A stretch of 10,722 nucleotides of DNA. Source: Lachnospiraceae bacterium UBA3866 (lineage in GTDB: Bacteria; Bacillota; Clostridia; Lachnospirales; Lachnospiraceae). Below, piece after piece: positions 1 to 6,512 of the stretch. The DNA lies in the NCBI GenBank assembly GCA_002392345.1, contig DGGU01000040.1, positions 1-10,722 of the forward strand, written 5' to 3'. Positions within the stretch are counted from its first letter, which is position 1; each line of letters opens with the position of its first letter. A program made the position numbers and the translations under genes. The notes beneath the pieces are model-generated. The model ran no database searches, was not told the DNA's origin, and saw only the letters and a list, made by a program, of their open reading frames with translations.

Positions 1-2264
1 TTGCCTTCAAGTTCTGTAAGTTCATGATAATGAGTCGCAAAAAGAGTCTTGGCTTTGATATTTTTACTTATATATTCTATGACAGACCATGCTATAGATA
101 GACCATCATAAGTGCTTGTGCCCCTACCTATCTCGTCAAGTATTATAAGAGACTTACTTGTTGCATTCTTAACAATATTCGCTATCTCGCTCATCTCAAC
201 CATAAAAGTTGATTTGCCACGAGTAAGATCATCGCTCGCACCAACTCTTGTAAATATCCTATCAAGCAAAGTTATATCAGCACTGCTTGCTGGCACGAAT
301 GACCCTATATGAGCCATAAGACAGATCAGTGCCACCTGTCTCATGTAAGTAGATTTCCCCGCCATATTAGGTCCCGTGATAATATCTATATAATTATCAT
401 TATCAATATTAGTATCATTGGATATAAATGTCTCTATAGTGCTTAGTTTTTCCACAACAGGATGTCTGCCATCTTTAATTATTATTACCCCTTCTTCATT
501 GATATGAGGGCAGGTATAATTATTTTTCATTGCTACATGAGAAAGATTACTTAAGACATCTATCATAGCGACACTTGATGCAGTATTTCTGATTCTTTCT
601 ATCTCAAGTGCTATCCTATCACGAACTTCTTCAAATACTTCAAATTCAAGAGTTGCAAGCCTATCATCAGCGCTTAAGATGATTTTCTCTAAATCAGCTA
701 ACTCTTTTGTAGTGTATCTTTCAGAATTAGCGAGAGTCTGCTTTCTTATAAAGTGATCTGGTATGTCACCTTTATATGCATTACTGATTTCAAAGAGATA
801 CCCTGTCACACGATTATATTTTATCTTAAGATTTTTAATTCCAGTATTTTGTCTCTCCCTTTCTTCCAAATCTAAAAGCCATTTTTTACCGTCCGTTTTA
901 CTCTTTCTATATTTGTCTATTTCTTCATTAAATCCATCTTTTATGATCCTACCTTCGTGCATAAGATAAGGCGGATCATCAACTATACTTTCATCTATTA
1001 GATTAAAAAGATCTTTCAAAGTATCAAAATGTATCACTATATCTTTAGCAAAGTTAGATTCAAACTCATTCATGAGCCCTTTTATATAAGGCAAAGTATA
1101 GATAGAGTTTTTAAATGCGATAAGATCTCTTGGGTTAGCATGTTTCATCACAATCCTTGTCACTATCCTCTCAAGGTCATATATAGAGTTAAGATACTCT
1201 CTAAGTTCAGCTAGATCTACATCTTTATCAATGAATGCTTTTACAGCTTCTTGCCTATAAAGTATCATGTTTTTATCTTTAAGTGGCTCTTCTATAAAAT
1301 GTATAAGTAGTCTTCCGCCCATTGCAGTCATAGTTTTATCAAGGATATTGATGAGTGTACCTTTTTTCTCCCTATCACGGATGCCTTCAGTAAGTTCAAG
1401 ATTCTTGATGGTCGCTGTGTCAAGATACATGTATTTCTCATCATCAAGATATTTTATATCTTCTACATGAGATAATTCACTCTTCTGATTTTCTTTGACA
1501 TAATTATAAGCTGCTATTGCCGCATATACAGAATTACTTTCTATGACATCCTTATAATTAGGCAAAGTCTTTATAAGCTTATCAAGTAGTTCATTGTCTT
1601 TATTCTTAAGTATATTTATATCATAGATACTATCATTCATAGTAGTCAATGCAACATTATATCTTTCTTTGATACTCTCAGCATCAAATTCAGAATTAAT
1701 AATATTGGCATTGATGAGAACTTCTTTTGGTTCATATTTTGTAAATATATCTTCAATAGATTTTGTATCACTCACATCGCTTATAAAGAAGTCACCTGTA
1801 GAAAAGTCAAGTAAAGATATACCGAACTTTCCCTTAGAGAAATATATAGATATAATATAATTATTGACTTTATCATCAAGATACTCGGTGGCAAGAACTG
1901 TCCCTGGTGTAATTATGCGAGTAACTTCCCTTTTCACTATGCCCTTAGCGGTCTTAGGGTCTTCAACCTGCTCCGCTATAGCAACTTTATATCCAAGCTT
2001 TACAAGTTTTGACATGTATATATCTACAGCATGATATGGAACACCGCACATAGGCGCTCTCTCGCTTAAGCCGCATTCCTTACCGGTCAATACTAGATTG
2101 AGTGACTTACTTACAAGCTTAGCCTGATCAAAAAATGTCTCATAGAAATCACCGACTCTAAAAAAAACTATAGAGTCTTTATAGTTATCACGAACTTCAA
2201 AGTACTGCTTCATCATCGGAGACAGATTTTCAGAATCTTCAATTTTCAAATCATCTATTAGCAT
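1..2264 (-). CDS. mutS: DNA mismatch repair protein MutS (3' end cut by the left window edge)
   Basis: MutS binds base mismatches and small loops and uses ATP to recruit MutL. I translated the frame from the ATG at 2264-2262. Nearly all of it was checked base by base, with no internal stop, giving 754 residues before the edge; family members usually have about 850-900. The mismatch-reading F-x-E motif is F40-Y41-E42 inside FFRVGDFYETF. The core motif LDKTMTAMGGRLL follows mid-protein. The ATPase domain has Walker A GPNMAGKST (residues 631-639), the STFMVEMSE signature, Walker B with D710-E711 in LDEIGRGTSTYDG, and the ATHYHEL switch near the break. The C-terminal dimerisation and clamp-binding part lies outside the window. 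The start overlaps the miaB stop by 7 bases and has its own Shine-Dalgarno sequence. A later ATG pair at residues 17-18 (SPMMKQY) is a less likely start. The identification is secure. Confidence 0.98.
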   Translation of the reverse strand, partial: MLIDDLKIEDSENLSPMMKQYFEVRDNYKDSIVFFRVGDFYETFFDQAKLVSKSLNLVLTGKECGLSERAPMCGVPYHAVDIYMSKLVKLGYKVAIAEQVEDPKTAKGIVKREVTRIITPGTVLATEYLDDKVNNYIISIYFSKGKFGISLLDFSTGDFFISDVSDTKSIEDIFTKYEPKEVLINANIINSEFDAESIKERYNVALTTMNDSIYDINILKNKDNELLDKLIKTLPNYKDVIESNSVYAAIAAYNYVKENQKSELSHVEDIKYLDDEKYMYLDTATIKNLELTEGIRDREKKGTLINILDKTMTAMGGRLLIHFIEEPLKDKNMILYRQEAVKAFIDKDVDLAELREYLNSIYDLERIVTRIVMKHANPRDLIAFKNSIYTLPYIKGLMNEFESNFAKDIVIHFDTLKDLFNLIDESIVDDPPYLMHEGRIIKDGFNEEIDKYRKSKTDGKKWLLDLEERERQNTGIKNLKIKYNRVTGYLFEISNAYKGDIPDHFIRKQTLANSERYTTKELADLEKIILSADDRLATLEFEVFEEVRDRIALEIERIRNTASSVAMIDVLSNLSHVAMKNNYTCPHINEEGVIIIKDGRHPVVEKLSTIETFISNDTNIDNDNYIDIITGPNMAGKSTYMRQVALICLMAHIGSFVPASSADITLLDRIFTRVGASDDLTRGKSTFMVEMSEIANIVKNATSKSLIILDEIGRGTSTYDGLSIAWSVIEYISKNIKAKTLFATHYHELTELEG

Positions 2265-3595
2265 TTTTCACCTTCAAAATAAAATCCACACGCCTTCATA
2301 AGTTTCACATCTATTATACTGCCAATTAGACTTTCATCTCCTTCAAAATGCACAAGATAATTATTGCTAAGTCTTCCTGTGAGTTTACCCATGTCTCGAT
2401 CTTTCGACTCAACTAACACATCCATCACTCTTCCAACATACTTCTCTGAGTTATATCTTGAGTTTTTCTCTACAGTCTTAAGAAGTCTATCAAATCTTTT
2501 TTTGACAATAACTACGTCTACCTGATTATCCATGCTTGCCGCCTTCGTCCCAGTTCTTTTCGAATACTCAAATGTGAATACTGAGTCGAAATTAACCTTT
2601 TCTATAAGGTCTATGGTCTCATTAAAATCATCTTCTGTCTCACCTGGAAATCCAACTATTACATCAGTCGTTATAGCCACATCAGGTAACTCGCGTCTAA
2701 TCTTATCAACTATACTTAGATATTTTTCTTTAGTATAATGTCTATTCATGCTTTCAAGTATCCTATCAGAACCTGATTGCACAGGAAGATGAATGTGCTT
2801 GCAGCAATTATTATTATCGCGAATTACATCTATAAGTTCATCCGAAAGATCTTTTGGGTGAGATGTCATAAAACGAACTCTCTTAAGGCCATCCACTTTG
2901 CAGACCATCGACAGAAGTTCTGGGAATGTCAAAACTTTGTCACTGTCATCATCGAGCTTCCCTTTATACGAATTGACATTTTGGCCAAGAAGCATCACCT
3001 CGACTACGCCATCATCTACATCTCTTTTTATCTCATCAATGATACTTTTTGCTGTCCTACTTCGTTCTCTTCCTCTAACATATGGCACTATACAGTAGGT
3101 ACAGAAATTATCACAGCCATACATTATATTGACACCACACTTAAAAGGATAAACTCTTTTTGATGGCATGTCTTTTTCTATACCATCTGCCTTATCAAGA
3201 ACTTCAATAATTCTCTCATTATCTTTCAGAACCTTATCAATTAATTTTTCAAATTCATCTATATTATGCGTCCCGAAGATAAGCTTTACGTGCGGATATT
3301 TTTTTTTGATAGTCTCAACTTCATCAGTTTCCTGCATCATACAGCCACATATACCGACTATCTTATCTCTATTTTCAGCACAAGATTTTTTAAGATGTCC
3401 AACTCTTCCATAAAGCCTTTTATTTGCATTTTCACGGACTGTGCAAGTATTAAATATAACTATATCAGAAGTCTCTTCATCTATTCCTTCCGTATAGCCC
3501 TTCTTTTCTAAAACTCCTGCAAGTTTTTCACTATCTCTTGCATTCATCTGGCACCCGAAGGTTATAATCTTATATGTTTTCTCAATATTTTTCAT
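2258..3595 (-). CDS. miaB: tRNA-2-methylthio-N6-dimethylallyladenosine synthase MiaB
   Basis: MiaB is a radical-SAM enzyme with two iron-sulfur clusters. It adds a methylthio group to N6-isopentenyladenosine at position 37 of tRNAs reading codons that begin with U. The 445-residue product is full length. The N-terminal UPF0004 domain carries the auxiliary-cluster cysteines C15 (FGCQMN), C51 (NTCTVRE) and C85 (CGCMMQ). The radical-SAM triad is C161-x3-C165-x2-C168 in YGCDNFCTYC. GQNVNSY, TSHPKDLS, HLPVQSGSD and DVIVGFPGETEDDF follow, and residues 385-445 form the TRAM RNA-binding domain. An in-frame TTG sits directly before the ATG (3598-3596). I prefer the ATG at 3595, but neither has a clear Shine-Dalgarno sequence. 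The start is 13 bases after the ribU stop, and the end overlaps mutS by 7 bases. MiaB rather than MtaB or RimO is supported by the RENANKRLYGRVG stretch and by the neighbouring mutS. Confidence 0.97.
   Translation of the reverse strand: MKNIEKTYKIITFGCQMNARDSEKLAGVLEKKGYTEGIDEETSDIVIFNTCTVRENANKRLYGRVGHLKKSCAENRDKIVGICGCMMQETDEVETIKKKYPHVKLIFGTHNIDEFEKLIDKVLKDNERIIEVLDKADGIEKDMPSKRVYPFKCGVNIMYGCDNFCTYCIVPYVRGRERSRTAKSIIDEIKRDVDDGVVEVMLLGQNVNSYKGKLDDDSDKVLTFPELLSMVCKVDGLKRVRFMTSHPKDLSDELIDVIRDNNNCCKHIHLPVQSGSDRILESMNRHYTKEKYLSIVDKIRRELPDVAITTDVIVGFPGETEDDFNETIDLIEKVNFDSVFTFEYSKRTGTKAASMDNQVDVVIVKKRFDRLLKTVEKNSRYNSEKYVGRVMDVLVESKDRDMGKLTGRLSNNYLVHFEGDESLIGSIIDVKLMKACGFYFEGEKC
2269..2275 (-). 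promoter_or_regulatory. Ribosome binding site of mutS
   Basis: Read on the minus strand this is GAAGGTG followed by four A residues and the ATG at 2264-2262. It lies inside the last codons of miaB and supports the ATG at 2264 as the mutS start, giving the overlapping gene its own initiation signal. Confidence 0.6.
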
Positions 3596-3608
3596 CAAAG
3601 GTTACTAT

Positions 3609-4205
3609 CTAATCTATAACTTTTTTGATTATTTTCGAAATCCTCTTATAAAATATATATGTAATTATAGAAGTAATACCAAATTTCACTATGTTAAACG
3701 GAAATACAGATAAAAACATAACCTTAGTCATACTATCAATGAATGGAAATATGGCTTTGCACATGCCTATAATAGTTTCCTCACTCATATGAAATACATT
3801 CATATATAATGGAAACAAGAATAGTGCATTACACATGGTGCAAGCTAGGCTTGAAAGAATCGTTCCAACTGTAAGTCCTATTATAGCTCTCCTTTTATTC
3901 TTAAGTTTAATATATATGATACTTGCTGGAAGTGCATACATGATACTTCCTATAAGATTGGCAAGTTCACCAAGAAACATAGTAGATGTGCCTTTTAATA
4001 CAAATTTTATAGCAACTTTAATAACTGCTATAACTACAGAAGCGATTGGTCCAAGTAAAAAACCGCCAACCATTACTGGTAGTTCAGATAAGTCCATCTT
4101 CATAAAACTTGGTGCAATAGGTAAGGGAAAATCAAAAAACATCAGAACTCCACTGATTGCGCCAAAAAGAGATATAATGGCAAATTTTTTAATACTGTTT
4201 TTCAT
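3609..4205 (-). CDS. ribU: Riboflavin ECF transporter, substrate-binding S component RibU
   Basis: This is the membrane S component of an energy-coupling factor transporter. It captures riboflavin and works with a shared EcfA/A'/T module, which is not in the window. The 198-residue product is almost entirely hydrophobic, with about six predicted membrane helices. Family hallmarks are FPLPIAPSFMKMDLSELP (residues 26-43) followed by GGFLLGP (47-53), a loop with KGTSTMFLGELANLIG (70-85), and PFNIVKFGI near the C-terminus (169-177). A lysine-rich tail ends the protein. The ATG at 4205 is preceded by GGAG seven bases upstream. The gene lies 42 bases after the uracil-DNA glycosylase stop and 13 bases before the miaB ATG. 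That gap is too short for an FMN riboswitch, which often controls ribU elsewhere. Specificity for riboflavin over another vitamin is inferred from these motifs. Confidence 0.85.
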   Translation of the reverse strand: MKNSIKKFAIISLFGAISGVLMFFDFPLPIAPSFMKMDLSELPVMVGGFLLGPIASVVIAVIKVAIKFVLKGTSTMFLGELANLIGSIMYALPASIIYIKLKNKRRAIIGLTVGTILSSLACTMCNALFLFPLYMNVFHMSEETIIGMCKAIFPFIDSMTKVMFLSVFPFNIVKFGITSIITYIFYKRISKIIKKVID

Positions 4206-4212
4206 GCTTTAT

Positions 4213-4216
4213 CTCC
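4213..4216 (-). promoter_or_regulatory. Ribosome binding site of ribU
   Basis: The minus strand reads TTTGGAGATAAAGC before the ATG at 4205-4203. The GGAG core is separated from the ATG by seven bases. It is one of only three clear Shine-Dalgarno sequences in the window and belongs to the gene with the longest upstream gap. Confidence 0.7.
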
Positions 4217-4247
4217 AAAGATTTTGATGGCTAACTATACTACACCT

Positions 4248-4943
4248 TTATGTCCAATTAATTATTTTAATTTTTTTAAATGGGCAATCTTTTACAAATG
4301 TGTTATTGACTCTCGTAGCAGGATGGCAAGTATAGATTATATGCTTTCTATCAACTATATCTTTAACTCGGTTTAAGGCTTTGGTCCCCCATATGAGCCA
4401 GATCAAGTCCTTATTCACTGCAACCATATATCTAAGCAACTCATCCATAAAACCTTCCCAGATTTTAGAATGAGCATCAGATTTATTCTTAAGTGTCGTA
4501 AGAGTTGCATTTAAAAATATAACTCCCTCTTCTTCCATCGCATCAAACCAATCATGGATATCTATGTACCGGAAATTATCCTTATTAATCTTCTTTCTTA
4601 ATTCCTCTATAGTATAGATCTTTCCTGTCTTCATATATATAAGTGATTTGAAGATATTGGCAAGTGAAGTCTGCCTATACTTATCAGTCCAAAATCTAAT
4701 ATTTGCAACCTCAAAAGACCTTCCCGTTGCTATAGGCTTATCCATTGCACCACACTTATATGTTGCAGGATAAGGATCCATTCCTAAAATTACACATTTT
4801 GCATTGCTTACATCGTTACTAAAAAATCTAAATACATTCTTAGGTTCTGGGCAGAGATCATGACTTTTAGATACAAAATCTTGCATCTCTTTATAATGTT
4901 TGCTTGTCGCTATAAATTCTTTGAAACTCTCGTGGCACTTCAT
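4248..4943 (-). CDS. Divergent family-1 uracil-DNA glycosylase (Ung-like)
   Basis: The product should remove uracil from DNA as the first step of base excision repair. It has 231 residues, normal for Ung. The uracil pocket of E. coli Ung can be matched residue by residue: catalytic D56 and the thymine-excluding Y58 (GMDPYP, residues 54-59), stacking F77, uracil-reading N145 in FLNATLT, and H207 in the second catalytic motif. The helix DAHSKIWEGF (156-165) and IWGTKA (184-189) also fit the family. It departs from the canonical family in three places. GQDPYH is GMDPYP. HPSPLS is HPATRV, so the DNA-penetrating leucine becomes R211. The segment after F77 is rearranged and includes a WTDKYRQTS stretch. 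The ATG overlaps the recO stop as ATGA, with no Shine-Dalgarno sequence, suggesting translational coupling. The family call is firm, but whether it is the main Ung or a specialised paralogue cannot be told here. Confidence 0.85.
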   Translation of the reverse strand: MKCHESFKEFIATSKHYKEMQDFVSKSHDLCPEPKNVFRFFSNDVSNAKCVILGMDPYPATYKCGAMDKPIATGRSFEVANIRFWTDKYRQTSLANIFKSLIYMKTGKIYTIEELRKKINKDNFRYIDIHDWFDAMEEEGVIFLNATLTTLKNKSDAHSKIWEGFMDELLRYMVAVNKDLIWLIWGTKALNRVKDIVDRKHIIYTCHPATRVNNTFVKDCPFKKIKIINWT

Positions 4944-5590
4944 AAAGGCAATTTATCCAATGATTTAAATTTCTTAGAAACCCTTAACTTAAGCTCTCTA
5001 TCAACTTCATCTCGAAACATCCTATACATCTCATCAGTTAGTTTAAACTTATATAGATCCTTTGATTCAGCATTAATCACATAGTCCCAAGTATATCTTA
5101 AAGTAGCATTATCGATGTGGAGTTCATCACTCGTTATATATTCACCTTGATATTTTAGTAGTTTTAATTCAAAGACACTTTTTATAAGTTTCTTGTCTAT
5201 CGCTTCTTTTTCCAAAGCCTTAAAAGTGTAATATAGAAGTCTCAGTACATCATCGCCTTCTATGTTCTCGAAAGAAAAATAATCTACAAGTTCTACAAAG
5301 TACGATGCATAACACATAGTCTCATAATCACGAGTTAGTCCTTCAAAGCTATCTACAATTTTGGCATCTACCAGACTATAACTATCACCACTTGACTTTA
5401 GATCAACTTCGCAAAATGAAAATAGCCTAAGTAAACCTATTTTCTTTGAATGCTCCCTTCTTATATTAAAGGCATATGCCCTTATCTTCCCAAGTTCATT
5501 AGTGAAAAGTGTGAAGAGTTTATCATATTCTTTGTAGTTATTATCAGCTATAACAACTGCATTTAACTTTTTAAGATCTGAAGACCCCAT
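4940..5590 (-). CDS. recO: DNA repair protein RecO, short form without zinc finger
   Basis: RecO helps RecR load RecA onto SSB-coated single-stranded DNA in the RecFOR pathway. The N-terminal OB fold is recognisable in NNYKEYDKLFTLFTNELGKI (residues 17-36) followed by RAYAFNIRR. The helical C-terminal part includes SVFELKLLKYQGEY and ends with FKSLDKL, matching the usual KSL ending. The frame is open to an ATG at 5641. Of the in-frame ATGs at 5641, 5611 and 5590, I chose 5590, giving 216 residues. It lies one base after the era stop and puts the OB fold at the normal distance from the N-terminus. None of the three has a Shine-Dalgarno sequence, so the start is uncertain. The four-cysteine zinc-binding segment common in Gram-positive RecO is absent, with FELKLL running almost directly into the last helices. 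The stop overlaps the next gene as ATGA. Confidence 0.88.
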   Translation of the reverse strand: MGSSDLKKLNAVVIADNNYKEYDKLFTLFTNELGKIRAYAFNIRREHSKKIGLLRLFSFCEVDLKSSGDSYSLVDAKIVDSFEGLTRDYETMCYASYFVELVDYFSFENIEGDDVLRLLYYTFKALEKEAIDKKLIKSVFELKLLKYQGEYITSDELHIDNATLRYTWDYVINAESKDLYKFKLTDEMYRMFRDEVDRELKLRVSKKFKSLDKLPL

Positions 5591-5591
5591 A

Positions 5592-6512
5592 CTATATTTT
5601 ACTAAAGTCATAGCCAAAATTAGCAAGCATCGACTTCTCATTTCGCCAATTATTTTTAACTACTACATTGAGTTTAAGGTTGACTTTCTGATCAAGGAAC
5701 TTCTCGATACTTATTCTTGCACCAGTGCCTATGTTTTTAATCATCTGACCACCTGTTCCAATGATTATCTTCTTATGAGCATCTTTATCGCAGATTATAG
5801 TAGCATTAATATTCATGCATTTAGACCTTGATAACTTCATACTATCTACAGTTACATCAAGACTATGCGGTATCTCTTTGCTCAATTTATATAGGCAGTG
5901 CATCCTTATCATATCTGCTACTATCTTTTTAGTTGGTTCATCAGTAATATATTCTTTATCGTAATATTGCACCCCCTCCACAAGGTACTCTTTTACACAC
6001 TCTATCACTTCTTTAATATGTCTTTTCTTTAATGCAGATATAGCTAATACTTTGTCAAAGATTATGTTCTCACCAAATCTACTTATTATCTCTTTCTTTG
6101 CCTCATCCACATCGTGAGTATAGGCATCTATCTTATTGATTATTAATATCTTTTTTGTCTTTTGTTTTTTTAATATCTCAATCAGCTTATAATAATTATC
6201 ATCATTATAAGTGTTGATATCAACTATAACTATTATAAGGTCTATGCTATCGATTGAAGCCTTGACTGATTTTGCCATATAATCATCAAGTATAGTCTTT
6301 CCTTCATTAACCCCTGGTGTATCAACAAATACTATCTGAGAGTCTTCGTCATTATATATACCTTTAAGATTTCTCCTGGTTGTCTGAGGTTTCCTAGATG
6401 TGATAGCTATCTTCTCATTGATTACAGAATTTAAAAAGGTTGATTTCCCTGCGTTTGGGAGACCTATGATAGACACAAAACCACTTTTAAAATTTATTCC
6501 GCTAGTTTCCAT
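5592..6512 (-). CDS. era: Ribosome-assembly GTPase Era
   Basis: Era is an essential GTPase that binds the 3' end of 16S rRNA and guides late 30S subunit assembly. The 306-residue length is typical. The GTPase domain shows G1 GLPNAGKST (17-25), the G2 region KPQTTRRN (41-48), G3 DTPG (64-67), G4 NKID (126-129) and G5 SALK (159-162). The C-terminal KH domain contains IIIGTGGQMIKNIG, with GTGG as the GxxG loop, followed by KFLDQKVNLKLNVVVKNNWR, the usual ending. The ATG at 6512 overlaps the end of the M16C peptidase gene by 19 bases and has no clear Shine-Dalgarno sequence. METSGINFKSGFVSIIG nevertheless matches the length of the family N-terminus. recO follows one base after the stop, an era-recO order common in Firmicutes. 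Confidence 0.98.
   Translation of the reverse strand: METSGINFKSGFVSIIGLPNAGKSTFLNSVINEKIAITSRKPQTTRRNLKGIYNDEDSQIVFVDTPGVNEGKTILDDYMAKSVKASIDSIDLIIVIVDINTYNDDNYYKLIEILKKQKTKKILIINKIDAYTHDVDEAKKEIISRFGENIIFDKVLAISALKKRHIKEVIECVKEYLVEGVQYYDKEYITDEPTKKIVADMIRMHCLYKLSKEIPHSLDVTVDSMKLSRSKCMNINATIICDKDAHKKIIIGTGGQMIKNIGTGARISIEKFLDQKVNLKLNVVVKNNWRNEKSMLANFGYDFSKI

Noticed and set aside
1..2257. Apparent gene-poor region with only short plus-strand open frames
   Set aside because: Translating the minus strand shows a single long open frame, mutS, that merely runs off the left edge; the short plus-strand frames are its shadows.
2777..3163. 128-codon open frame on the plus strand
   Set aside because: It is antisense to the conserved radical-SAM core of miaB, has no recognisable domain, and reads as low-information sequence; a shadow of the real gene.
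3596..3598. TTG as the miaB start codon
   Set aside because: An ATG follows immediately, giving MKNIEK. ATG is much more often used, and neither has a better ribosome binding site.
3835..4227. 130-codon open frame on the plus strand
   Set aside because: It lies almost entirely opposite ribU. Its hydrophobic look comes from the complement of a membrane protein, and no family is recognisable.
4206..4247. Possible promoter or terminator in the only sizeable intergenic gap
   Set aside because: TTGGAC near the glycosylase stop and TATAGT downstream resemble -35 and -10 boxes, but they are only 12 bases apart instead of about 17. No stem-loop with a following T-run is visible on the minus strand.
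4206..4300. FMN riboswitch upstream of ribU
   Set aside because: The gap is 42 bases, far shorter than the roughly 120-base aptamer, and the region beyond it encodes the conserved glycosylase C-terminus.
5591..5641. Extended RecO N-terminus from the ATG at 5641 or 5611
   Set aside because: It would overlap the end of era by up to 50 bases, lacks a Shine-Dalgarno sequence, and adds residues ahead of the OB fold that do not resemble the family. It cannot be fully excluded.
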